A stretch of 25,926 nucleotides of DNA from CAYZAW01 sp964476505 (GTDB taxonomy: Bacteria > Bacillota > Clostridia > Christensenellales > CAG-138): positions 1 through 25,926 of the forward strand of contig CAYZAW010000032.1 of the NCBI GenBank assembly GCA_964476505.1, written 5' to 3'. The number at the start of each line of letters is the position of its first letter. Position 1 is the stretch's first letter. Both the position numbers and the translations under genes were made by a program. Positions 16,410 through 23,581 of this stretch are shown here, in pieces. Under the pieces are notes generated by a model, which was not told where the DNA came from, ran no database searches, and saw only the letters and a program-made list of their open reading frames with translations.

Positions 16410-17066
16410 ATGACGAAAAAGCGCAATACAATGCTTCTGTGTTTACTTACATGCCTACTGCTTCTTACCGGCTGCGCAAAAACACCCGCAGGCGGCAGCA
16501 CCACGCTAGCGCAGCGCGGCATAGATATGGCAGTTACCATGGACGAGCTGGCAGGCGTTCAGGAATACGCCCAGGCCATGTCCGCCTCGGCGGAATTGAA
16601 CGAGGAGATCGCCCGCATGGCGGCGGGAGATTACAGTACGCCCGCTGCCGTGTATCAAATCAGCATGCCAAGCAATGCGGCTTTGTCGTACTTTCAAATG
16701 GACAAAGCCCAGTTGAATACAAAGCTTTCCGGGTGGCTGGTCTCCCGGGCGTACGCCGCCCTGCCCAACATGCTGATCGGCCGCTCCGGTGCGGCAATGC
16801 TGGCTGCCTCCGCAGTCATCAATTACACCGAGGTGTTTACGGCACAGGGCATAACAGCGCCCGTACTGTATCTGTACCGGTATAACGGCGCTTACGACGT
16901 GATGGCAGTATTCTTGCCGGGAAGCGACGGCGCCGTATCGGGCTCGGTATATTTTATTCCCACAAGCGACGGCTTAAAAGACTGCGGCAGTGCGCAGGAG
17001 GTTTCCGCGTGGCTCAGGGAACGGCTGTTTTTTGAAACGGAAGTTACCGCTGTTTCGGTAGAGTAG
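16410..17066 (+). CDS. Secreted lipoprotein of unknown function
   Basis: The 218-residue protein starts with a Lys-rich end, a Leu-rich hydrophobic stretch and a lipobox (LLTGC, Cys near residue 21). It is thus a membrane-anchored lipoprotein facing outwards. The mature region is Ala-rich with no motif I recognise. A late segment of alternating Tyr, Gly and hydrophobic residues (about 150-200) looks like beta structure. The frame is open much further upstream (from 16164), but that part overlaps yjdF in another frame and is rejected. GAAAGGA lies about 14 bases before the ATG, which is rather far. No separate promoter is visible between the yjdF terminator and this gene, so it may depend on read-through from yjdF. 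Confidence 0.75.
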   Translation: MTKKRNTMLLCLLTCLLLLTGCAKTPAGGSTTLAQRGIDMAVTMDELAGVQEYAQAMSASAELNEEIARMAAGDYSTPAAVYQISMPSNAALSYFQMDKAQLNTKLSGWLVSRAYAALPNMLIGRSGAAMLAASAVINYTEVFTAQGITAPVLYLYRYNGAYDVMAVFLPGSDGAVSGSVYFIPTSDGLKDCGSAQEVSAWLRERLFFETEVTAVSVE

Positions 17067-17098
17067 CAGATATTGCATAAGCACCGCTTATTTTTCAT

Positions 17099-17128
17099 TT
17101 GAAAGTTTCCCGGATTTTCGTGTATAAT
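17099..17128 (+). promoter_or_regulatory. Promoter of the CarD-like gene
   Basis: TTGAAA (17099-17104) and TATAAT (17123-17128) with an 18-bp spacer. The predicted start of transcription is close to 17135, the first base of the leader hairpin. Confidence 0.75.
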
Positions 17129-17134
17129 GTATGT

Positions 17135-17182
17135 AAAGCATGTGGTTTCGCAAGCGGCACTCCATTGCGGGCCACATGCTTT
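17135..17182 (+). promoter_or_regulatory. Stem-loop in the leader of the CarD-like gene
   Basis: AAAGCATGTGG (17135-17145) pairs perfectly with CCACATGCTTT (17172-17182). Inside, CGCAA and TTGCG form a second 5-bp stem around an 11-nt loop. The leader from the predicted transcription start to the start codon is about 110 nt. The stem is at the very 5' end and followed by only a short T run, so it may stabilise the mRNA, act as a weak attenuator or bind a ligand or protein. No known leader class is recognised. Confidence 0.5.
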
Positions 17183-17244
17183 TAATGTCTCTCATCAAAA
17201 ACATACCGTAAGCGCAAATACTGTTTTGCGGAAGGAGGACGGCT

Positions 17245-17787
17245 ATGCCTATGCCCTATGAAAAAGGCGAACACGTGATCTACGGCTCAAACGGCATCTG
17301 TTTCATTGAAGATATCGTCTTGCAGCAGCCCGCGCCCGGCGTAAAGGAGCGGCTGTATTACATCCTCCGCCCGGAGGACAGCCACAGCTTGACCATATCC
17401 GTACCGGCGGAAAGTGAAGCGCTGGTGCAAAAAATGCGCCCCGTCCTCTCCAAGGCGGAGATCGACGCGCTGCTGTCCGGCGCAAAGGGCCGAGAGCTGG
17501 ATTGGGTGGAGGACAAGCGTGCCCGCGCCGACTATTTTCGTAAAATACTGGCCGAGGGCGTGCAGGAGGATCTGATCTTAATGATCCGCTGCATCTATCT
17601 GCGGCGCGAAGCCCTGAAGGAACACGGAAAAAAGCTGAATGTGGCGGACGATACCACCTTGAAAACCGCGGAGAAGCTGGTACGCGACGAGTTTGCCTAT
17701 GCGCTTTCCGTTCCGCCGGACGCGGTAGGTCGCTACATCCGAAAAGCGCTTGCCATCAAGGACAGCCCACCGGAGGACGAATTATAG
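17245..17787 (+). CDS. CarD/CdnL-like transcription factor
   Basis: The 180-residue protein has an N-terminal CarD/TRCF-type RNA-polymerase-interacting domain (about 1-65, starting YEKGEHVIYGSNGICFIEDI). A helical C-terminal domain (about 75-170, including RREALKEHGKKLNVADDTTLKTAEKL) resembles the DNA-contacting half of CarD/CdnL. Such proteins bind the beta subunit of RNA polymerase and stabilise open complexes at many promoters, often rRNA promoters. AAGGAGG stands at good distance from the ATG at 17245; a second in-frame ATG two codons on is less well placed. It has its own strong promoter and a structured leader, and shares a terminator with the convergent Hsp20 gene. It is likely a global housekeeping or stress regulator. 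Confidence 0.88.
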   Translation: MPMPYEKGEHVIYGSNGICFIEDIVLQQPAPGVKERLYYILRPEDSHSLTISVPAESEALVQKMRPVLSKAEIDALLSGAKGRELDWVEDKRARADYFRKILAEGVQEDLILMIRCIYLRREALKEHGKKLNVADDTTLKTAEKLVRDEFAYALSVPPDAVGRYIRKALAIKDSPPEDEL

Positions 17788-17795
17788 AGCATGCA

Positions 17796-17827
17796 AAAAG
17801 CCGGAAGCAAAATCGCTTCCGGCTTTT
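17796..17827. terminator. Bidirectional terminator between CarD-like and Hsp20 genes
   Basis: A perfect 13-bp stem (17796-17808 with 17815-17827) with a 6-nt loop. It has A-rich and T-rich ends and lies between two convergent genes. Confidence 0.88.
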
Positions 17828-17833
17828 ACTTTG

Positions 17834-18271
17834 TTATTCCAGCTCCAGCCGCCTGCTTGCAGGCGCGGTAGGCTCCCGCTTGGGCAGTGTAAGCTGCAGT
17901 ACACCGTCCTGATAGTCCGCCTTGATCTTATCGGCATCCACGCCGCTGATGTCAAAGCTGCGGCTGTAAGATCCGAAGGAGCGCTCCCGGTACACATAGC
18001 CGCCGTTTTCGTCCTTCTTCTCGTTCTCGTTCTTCCGCTCCGCGCGGATGGAGAGGCAGTCTCCATTGATCTCAATGTTGATATCCTTCTTGTTGAAGCC
18101 CGGCATATCCGCCTCCAACAAAAAGGCGTTGCCAACGTCCCGCACGTCCGTTTTGAATTCCGCCAGCTGGTTGTTGCCAAAGAAGGCGCGTTCCAGCTCA
18201 TCCCATTCCCGAAACGGATTGTAAACATCCAGATTACTGTGTTTATGCGTATAAGGTGTAAGACCAAACAT
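17834..18271 (-). CDS. hsp20: Small heat shock protein, Hsp20/alpha-crystallin family
   Basis: The 145-residue protein has a short N-terminal arm (PFREWDELERAFFG), an alpha-crystallin domain (about 40-135), which includes DVRDVGNAFLLEADMPGF, the SFGSYSRSFDISGVD stretch and the GVLQLTLPK motif, and a short basic tail. These proteins form oligomers that hold unfolding proteins without ATP. The start at 18271 follows AAAGGAGG; a further ATG 16 codons upstream lies before this site and is rejected. The 5' region is long, with a CIRCE operator 189 bp upstream. HrcA repression is therefore likely, though the promoter position relative to CIRCE is not clear. Confidence 0.95.
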   Translation of the reverse strand: MFGLTPYTHKHSNLDVYNPFREWDELERAFFGNNQLAEFKTDVRDVGNAFLLEADMPGFNKKDINIEINGDCLSIRAERKNENEKKDENGGYVYRERSFGSYSRSFDISGVDADKIKADYQDGVLQLTLPKREPTAPASRRLELE

Positions 18272-18459
18272 ACTCAATTCCTCCTTTGTTAATACCGTAT
18301 TCTTTACTGTTCCCGGCAATACCGGGTTCTATGCCAACCGTTCATATGTTCCGTACTTCCCGCCACATGGGGCTCGCTTCCCTTCTTCTCTTTTCATGGC
18401 TGTATGATACCAAGGCATTGTTGCAAAAATCGCATGGAATTGTTGTGGAATTGTAAAAG

Positions 18460-18486
18460 TTAGCACTCACCTGCATAGAGTGCTAA
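18460..18486. promoter_or_regulatory. CIRCE operator (HrcA binding site)
   Basis: TTAGCACTC, nine bases, then GAGTGCTAA: a perfect match to the CIRCE consensus. HrcA binds it to repress heat-shock genes. It lies in the 311-bp gap between the Hsp20 gene (minus) and the membrane diguanylate cyclase gene (plus). Hsp20 is the natural target; a possible minus-strand promoter lies just upstream (TGGACA near 18535 with a weak -10), which would place CIRCE in the 5' leader as in groE and dnaK operons. The rest of the gap shows a small hairpin (CCCGG/CCGGG near 18322-18336) and nothing else convincing. Confidence 0.93.
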
Positions 18487-18582
18487 CAACGCGTTGCGGC
18501 GCGTTTCCAACAGGCATATGGTGGTGATAAATACTATGTCCATTATTATCAAATCACCCGTTTCGTATTGCAGGAGGTCATA

Positions 18583-19692
18583 TTGTATCAGTTTCCGATC
18601 ATTGAACGCGTAAGAGAGAGCATGCTCGCGGGGCGGCAGCTGTTTTCCGTTGCAAAAAAAGACATCGCCCGGCATAACCGCAAAGCGCTGGTATTCTCCT
18701 CCGGCATTGGCGCAGTGTTGTGCGGCTTGGCGCTGGTGCTGCCGCAGGGGATCATTCCCGGGTGGAGCGCCACCGGTTGGGATATGGCGTTGTTGATCGC
18801 CTGCTGTTTGTTCTTTCTGTTTGCCGTTGTATGTACCAATCGCGAGCAGGCGGGATACCCATTGGTGCAAACGGCTTGTCTGCTGTTTGCCGTTACCGTA
18901 ACGGGATTATTGACAGGCGTTTGCGTTTGCTCCTTTCCTGCTGCGCCCGGGGTGGCGGCGGTGCTTGCGCCGTTGTGCGCGGTTGCGCTGTTTATACTGC
19001 CGCCAAACGTGATGCTTGTGTATCTGGCGGCGGCGGAGTGCGCACTGCTGTTTTGTACCTTGCAGTATAAAGCCGTGCCTTATGCCGGGTATGACGCATA
19101 TGCCTCCGTACTGACGCTGCTGCTTTCGCTGCTGCTTTTGTGGCGGCTGTTTCGGCTGCGTGTGGAGGGCTGCCGTGCAAAGGAGCGGTATCAGCGCTTG
19201 AGTACGCTGGACGCGTTAACGGGCATCCTGAACAAAAACGCCAGCGAGCAGTATTGTAAAAGCTATCTTTCGGTGCGCGAGCCGGAGGAGGCCTGCGCCC
19301 TGATGGTGATAGACATTGACGACCTAAAGGCCGTGAACGATACGCTGGGCCATCGCACAGGCGACGGGCTCTTAGAGGCCGTTGGCAGCGGCCTTGTGGG
19401 ATGCTTTCGCAGCAGCGACGTGGTGGGGCGCATCGGCGGGGACGAATTTCTGATTTTGCTAAAAAACGTGCCCAACCGGGATTTTCTGGCCTTTACCGCA
19501 AGGCGTATCCAAAAAGCCGTGGAAACCGTATCCCGCACGCACATAAAGGTACAGGTGAGCTGCAGCATCGGCATTGCATACAGCAAACGCCCGCCCACCT
19601 CTTATGACGACCTGTTCCTGCGGGCGGACACCGCCATGTTTGAAGCAAAAAAAGCGGGGAAACACCGCTTTTTCATCAAGAATGTAAATTGA
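18583..19692 (+). CDS. Membrane-bound diguanylate cyclase (GGDEF)
   Basis: The 369-residue protein has about six transmembrane helices between residues 35 and 192, then a GGDEF domain (205-365). The catalytic signature RIGGDEFLILL is intact (GGDEF 285-289). The product-inhibition site RSSD (276-279) is present at the canonical distance. It should make c-di-GMP from two GTP and be feedback-limited. The membrane part has no named sensor family I can identify and may sense a membrane-state signal. The start is TTG 18583, five bases after AGGAGG; the TTG at 18568 lies before that site. It runs convergently into the HD-GYP gene with a 14-bp gap and no visible terminator, so antisense overlap of the two messages is likely. 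Confidence 0.92.
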   Translation: MYQFPIIERVRESMLAGRQLFSVAKKDIARHNRKALVFSSGIGAVLCGLALVLPQGIIPGWSATGWDMALLIACCLFFLFAVVCTNREQAGYPLVQTACLLFAVTVTGLLTGVCVCSFPAAPGVAAVLAPLCAVALFILPPNVMLVYLAAAECALLFCTLQYKAVPYAGYDAYASVLTLLLSLLLLWRLFRLRVEGCRAKERYQRLSTLDALTGILNKNASEQYCKSYLSVREPEEACALMVIDIDDLKAVNDTLGHRTGDGLLEAVGSGLVGCFRSSDVVGRIGGDEFLILLKNVPNRDFLAFTARRIQKAVETVSRTHIKVQVSCSIGIAYSKRPPTSYDDLFLRADTAMFEAKKAGKHRFFIKNVN

Positions 19693-19706
19693 ATTATAAA
19701 CAACCG

Positions 19707-20615
19707 TTAATTGCCGGTTTCGTCCTTGATCTGATGCATAATGGCTTCTATCTCGCTTCGCGCCTGTATAAACACGTCTACAATGCAGGGGTCGAATTGC
19801 TTGCCCTTGGCTTCCTCCAATACCGCAAAGCCCTCGTCCACGGAAGCGGCGTTTTTATAACAACGGGTATTCACCACTACATCAAACACGTCCGCCACCG
19901 CCAATATACGGGCAGAAATGGGAATGTCGCTGGCGGAAAGCCCGCAAGGATAGCCGGTGCCGTCCCAATGCTCGTGATGGTACAGGGCCATTTCCGTTGC
20001 GGTGTTTAAAAACGCCTGATCCTGTATGCCCGCAAAGGTTTTTTGAATGGCCACAACGCTGTCCTTCGCGTGCGCCTTCACGATCTCATATTCTTCATCC
20101 GTCAGGCGCTGGGGCTTGAGCAGTATGCTTTCCGGAATGCGCAGCTTGCCGATATCATGCACAGGCGCCGCCATGGCGATGTTTTGCAGCGCGTCGTCCG
20201 TCAGCTCCGACTTGGAGTAGCCCATGTCCCGCAGGCGGTTGGCGATCAGCTCCACATAGCCGCTTACCCGCTCCACATGCCCGCAGCTGGACGCATCGCG
20301 ATGCTCGATCAGGCTGGCAAAGCGGAATATGATCTTGCGTTGTAAGGCACTGTTTCGGGCGTTTTCCTCCCGCAAAAAAAGTATTTTTCTTTTTGTGCGC
20401 CGCTTTGTTAAAAGCAGCAGCACCGCCTCCGTTACCGCGATGATCAACGCCGTGAGCAAGGCGATCTCTCCGGAGACATGGATAACATCAAACAGCATAA
20501 GCGCCAACAGTACACTAAGCGCCAATACAAGATAATCCAGCACCCTGCAAACGATTTTATTGCGTGCGTCGATAGCATCCCGACCCGGGACCGGCGGCGT
20601 TTTTTTGTTGTTCAT
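19707..20615 (-). CDS. Membrane HD-GYP phosphodiesterase
   Basis: The 302-residue protein has two transmembrane helices (about 25-45 and 50-70), a short linker and an HD-GYP domain (about 90-290). Metal-binding and family residues are intact: HD in VHDIGK (153-154), HHEHWDGTGYP (213-223) with GYP at 221-223, and the later ADVFD. Active HD-GYP proteins hydrolyse c-di-GMP to pGpG or GMP. With no extracellular loop of note between the helices it probably senses little outside the cell. GAGGT precedes the ATG, and a strong promoter is present at 20646-20674. It is convergent with the diguanylate cyclase, giving a synthesis/breakdown pair side by side. Confidence 0.93.
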   Translation of the reverse strand: MNNKKTPPVPGRDAIDARNKIVCRVLDYLVLALSVLLALMLFDVIHVSGEIALLTALIIAVTEAVLLLLTKRRTKRKILFLREENARNSALQRKIIFRFASLIEHRDASSCGHVERVSGYVELIANRLRDMGYSKSELTDDALQNIAMAAPVHDIGKLRIPESILLKPQRLTDEEYEIVKAHAKDSVVAIQKTFAGIQDQAFLNTATEMALYHHEHWDGTGYPCGLSASDIPISARILAVADVFDVVVNTRCYKNAASVDEGFAVLEEAKGKQFDPCIVDVFIQARSEIEAIMHQIKDETGN

Positions 20616-20645
20616 GGCTGTACCTCGGTCATCGTTCTGCGTGTA

Positions 20646-20674
20646 ACTGTATCGGTATTTCTCTGGACTGTCAA
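20646..20674 (-). promoter_or_regulatory. Promoter of the HD-GYP gene
   Basis: On the minus strand a perfect TTGACA (20669-20674) and TACAGT (20646-20651) are separated by 17 bp, about 30 bp before the start codon. Confidence 0.8.
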
Positions 20675-20801
20675 TTAATATATAACCCCGTTTCCCCAGT
20701 TTCTATCATACCATTTTATGGAATATTTTGGCAACCGCATTTCGCCTGTTCTGCCTAATACGAGAAGCGCTTTCGGCTGGTTATGCATTTCCTGCACAGC
20801 G

Positions 20802-20810
20802 TGCTATAAT
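20802..20810 (+). promoter_or_regulatory. Extended -10 promoter of the GDPD gene
   Basis: TGCTATAAT forms an extended -10 element 52 bp upstream of the start codon. No good -35 is seen, as is common with extended -10 promoters. Confidence 0.6.
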
Positions 20811-20862
20811 AAAAGCAATACGAGCCGGTCAATCACAGCCGGATCAAAAAGGAGAGATACCT

Positions 20863-21591
20863 ATGGGCACACTTGTATGGGCGCACCGGGGCGCGTCCGG
20901 TTACGCGCCGGAAAACACGCTGGAAGCCTTTTCTCTTGCGGCAGATATGGGCGCAAACGGCATTGAGCTGGATGTGCATGAAAGCTGCGACGGGAACCTG
21001 ATCGTGATGCACGACGAGCGGGTGGACCGCACCACCAACGGGCACGGGCGCATTGTGGACAAGAACCTGGATGAATTAAAGCGCCTTTCTGCCAGCAACG
21101 GCGTGGAGCAGTTTGCAGGGGCACGCATCCCCACGCTGCCGGAGGTATACGAGCTCATCAAGCCCACGGATATGACCGTGAACGTGGAGATCAAGTGCGA
21201 TGTTGTGATCTACTGGGGCATTTGGGAAAAGCTCGTTAAGTTAGAGCGGGATATGGGCATGCAGGGGCGTATCCTGTATTCCTCCTTCAACCATTATGCG
21301 CTGGTTGAGTTAAGAAAGATCGACCCCGAAGCGAAGATCGGTTTACTGTATGCCAACGCTTTAGTAGACCCGTGGCTGTACGCAAAGCAGCTGAACGCCA
21401 ATGCCATCCACCCGCATTATTTGGCGGCGCTGTCCTGCCCGGGGCTTATCGAGGGCTGTAAGAAAAACGGCGTTGCCGTTCACCCGTGGACGGTAAACGA
21501 CCCGCAGGCCATGGCTTCCTGCGTGCACGCGGGCTTGGAGGCCATCATCACCAATTATCCGGACAAGGGGTTAGAATACGCGCGGCAATGA
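20863..21591 (+). CDS. Glycerophosphodiester phosphodiesterase (GDPD)
   Basis: The 242-residue protein has the complete GDPD active site on a TIM-barrel: HRG (8-10) in AHRGASGYAPENT, ELDVH with Glu35 and Asp37, MHD with His50, and VEIK (108-111). It splits glycerophosphodiesters from phospholipid turnover into glycerol-3-phosphate and an alcohol. No signal peptide is present, so it acts in the cytoplasm like UgpQ. AAAAAGGAGAG precedes the ATG at 20863; the frame is open further upstream but contains the promoter there. Terminated by the hairpin at 21629. The convergent MFS gene next door is not co-transcribed. Confidence 0.94.
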   Translation: MGTLVWAHRGASGYAPENTLEAFSLAADMGANGIELDVHESCDGNLIVMHDERVDRTTNGHGRIVDKNLDELKRLSASNGVEQFAGARIPTLPEVYELIKPTDMTVNVEIKCDVVIYWGIWEKLVKLERDMGMQGRILYSSFNHYALVELRKIDPEAKIGLLYANALVDPWLYAKQLNANAIHPHYLAALSCPGLIEGCKKNGVAVHPWTVNDPQAMASCVHAGLEAIITNYPDKGLEYARQ

Positions 21592-21628
21592 TCGCCGCCG
21601 ACAACCCCCAAGATTTCTAACAGAAATG

Positions 21629-21659
21629 AAAAGCACCGGCTTGCAAGGCCGGTGCTTTT
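21629..21659. terminator. Bidirectional terminator between GDPD and MFS genes
   Basis: AAAAGCACCGGC (21629-21640) pairs perfectly with GCCGGTGCTTTT (21648-21659) across a 7-nt loop, followed by further T residues. Confidence 0.88.
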
Positions 21660-21694
21660 TGGTATTATTTCATCCTATACATTTCTTGCGTTTA

Positions 21695-22987
21695 CTAATC
21701 CTCTACATCAAAATGCTCTAATTTGCTTTTTTTCGGCTCCGGCCTGTTATCGCCGTGCTTGGTAAAGAGCATCGTTACAAACGCCGCCGCCACCATCACC
21801 GCCGCATACGGGAACAGCGTTTGATAGCCCACATATTGCAGCAGATAACCGGAGAGGATGGGGGTTATCACCTGCGCCGCCATGGAGAAGGTATAATAAT
21901 ACCCCGTGTACTTGCCGATATCCCCCGCCCGGGAGATCTCCACCACCATGGGGTAGCTGTTTACGTTGATCGCCGCCCACGCAAAGCCCACCACGGCAAA
22001 CATCACATACAGCGCCGGGGAGAAATGCCCCGCTGCAAACGCGCCCACAGCAAAGCAGGCAGCCAACAGCACGATGCCGATCATGATGGTTTTTTTGCGG
22101 CCTATTTTAGAGGAAATGATACCGATGGGGATGTAGGAAAGCACCGCGCCTACGGTGGCGATCATCAAACAGGTAGAAGCCTGACCGATGTCCTGCCCCC
22201 AAACGGAGGTGGCGTATTTGGTAAAGGCGGTGGTCACGGCGTTATAGCCCATGAACCACAGCGCAACGGATATCAGTATCAAGGCAAGGCTCTTTTGCAC
22301 GTCCTTGGGAAGCTTGCCTTTTTTGCCGCCGGCTGCCTGCTCTTCCTTGGCCTCCGTTTCGGGATCAACCCCGTAGTTGATGGCCTGCATTTCGGAAACA
22401 AGCTTCTTTTCCCGCACAAATATGACCAGCAGCACAACGGCAACCACCATCAGCACCGCCACGGATACAAACAGCGGCATATAATCCGTATGCCCGGCTT
22501 CCGGGGTCTTTATCAGCAGCTTGACCATGATGAGCGTATACACGCCGCCCACCGCGCCCATGAGGTTGATAATGGCGTTGGCTTGGCTGCGAAGCGGCTT
22601 GGGCGTGACCGAGGGCATCAGCGCAACAGCGGGCGAACGGTAAGCACCCATGGCGATAAGCACCAGCCCCAGCGCCACAAAGAAGAACACGAGCGATCCG
22701 CTTTCGGCGGCGATGGGCAGCAATATCGTTAAAATCACTGCGGCAGCCGTGCCGAATACAATAAAGGGCATCCTTCTGCCCGCCCTGTCGGACAGCGCGC
22801 CAAACAGCGGCAACATAAACAGCGCCAGTATGTTATCTACGGACATTACGATGCCCGCAGGGCCGTCCGGCACGGCAAAATTGTCGCGCAAAATCAGCGG
22901 TACAATGCCGTCGTACACCTGCCAAAAGGCGCAGATGGAAAAGAACGCAAGTCCCACCAAAAACGTTCGCTTGTAATTGAGCTTCAT
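21695..22987 (-). CDS. MFS transporter, SLC45/GPH-like
   Basis: This 430-residue membrane protein has about 12 helices, motif A as ALSDRAGRRMPF (loop 2-3) and again SSKIGRKKT in the second half (loop 8-9), and a charged cytoplasmic loop between helices 6 and 7 (about 205-230). The segment RSPAVALMPSVTPKPLRSQANAI resembles a clostridial branch of MFS proteins related to sugar/cation symporters (SLC45/GPH). The substrate is unknown; import of a glycoside is a guess only. GGAGGA precedes the ATG. An inverted repeat overlapping a TATAAT lies just upstream and may be its operator. Confidence 0.85.
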   Translation of the reverse strand: MKLNYKRTFLVGLAFFSICAFWQVYDGIVPLILRDNFAVPDGPAGIVMSVDNILALFMLPLFGALSDRAGRRMPFIVFGTAAAVILTILLPIAAESGSLVFFFVALGLVLIAMGAYRSPAVALMPSVTPKPLRSQANAIINLMGAVGGVYTLIMVKLLIKTPEAGHTDYMPLFVSVAVLMVVAVVLLVIFVREKKLVSEMQAINYGVDPETEAKEEQAAGGKKGKLPKDVQKSLALILISVALWFMGYNAVTTAFTKYATSVWGQDIGQASTCLMIATVGAVLSYIPIGIISSKIGRKKTIMIGIVLLAACFAVGAFAAGHFSPALYVMFAVVGFAWAAINVNSYPMVVEISRAGDIGKYTGYYYTFSMAAQVITPILSGYLLQYVGYQTLFPYAAVMVAAAFVTMLFTKHGDNRPEPKKSKLEHFDVED

Positions 22988-23053
22988 GTAGAATTGTTCC
23001 TCCCTATAGGTAATGCGAGATCATGCGCGCGGCCTGCCCGCCGCATAGAAAAA

Positions 23054-23085
23054 GAGCGGTTATGCTTATTATAGTATAACCGCTC
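23054..23085 (-). promoter_or_regulatory. Palindrome overlapping a -10 box: operator or terminator
   Basis: GAGCGGTTAT (23054-23063) and ATAACCGCTC (23076-23085) form a perfect 10-bp inverted repeat with a 12-bp centre. On the minus strand the centre holds TATAAT (23068-23073), with a fair -35 (TAGATA) 17 bp upstream. The same palindrome followed by a T run on the minus strand would also end transcription from yccF. So it may serve both as terminator of yccF and as promoter/operator of the MFS gene. Confidence 0.5.
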
Positions 23086-23120
23086 CGTTTTATCTACTAA
23101 AATGATTTTCCCGCGGCGCG

Positions 23121-23486
23121 TTACGCCCGCCTGACGCGCGCGCCAAAGGGCATCAGCGCCAGCTTGGCAAACTTGAAGCATTGCAGTCCCCAAGGAATGC
23201 CTACGATGGTGATGCAAAACACCACACCGATGATGGCGGACTCAATGGCAAGCGGCACGCCCGTTATTACGATAAATGCAATGTTTGCTAACAACGAAAG
23301 CGGCCCCAAGCCCCATTGAATTTCCTTACCAAAGGGCGCAAACATCAGCTTGGCAAACTTGAAGCACTGGACACCCCAGGGGATGCCCACAATGGTAATA
23401 CACCATAACAGGCCCGCGATGCACCAAGAAATACCAAGGATCAGACCGCCGGTAAAAAACCAAAGAACGTTGCCGAGAAAACGCAT
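23121..23486 (-). CDS. yccF: YccF family inner-membrane protein
   Basis: The 121-residue membrane protein is built of two similar halves, each with a hydrophobic helix and the repeated signature CITIVGIPWGVQCFKFAKL or CITIVGIPWGLQCFKFAKL, characteristic of YccF. The family is widespread and of unknown function. The ATG at 23486 follows AAGGAGA. The frame stays open upstream into the MATE gene's end region, but without a ribosome site, and the N-terminus chosen matches the family's usual start (MRFLGNVLWFF). It lies 95 bp downstream of the MATE gene and may be in the same transcript. Confidence 0.9.
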   Translation of the reverse strand: MRFLGNVLWFFTGGLILGISWCIAGLLWCITIVGIPWGVQCFKFAKLMFAPFGKEIQWGLGPLSLLANIAFIVITGVPLAIESAIIGVVFCITIVGIPWGLQCFKFAKLALMPFGARVRRA

Positions 23487-23581
23487 GCAAGTGTCTCCTT
23501 CTCTACTGTAATATCGAGATGATACGACATATTCTTCCATGCCGCTATCACAACATTGTAAACGAACTGCAACAAAACCGG

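Noticed and set aside
21755..22732. A 325-codon plus-strand open frame opposite the second MFS gene
   Set aside because: It is a His/Arg/Gly-rich mirror of the transporter's codons with no ribosome site or recognisable domain.
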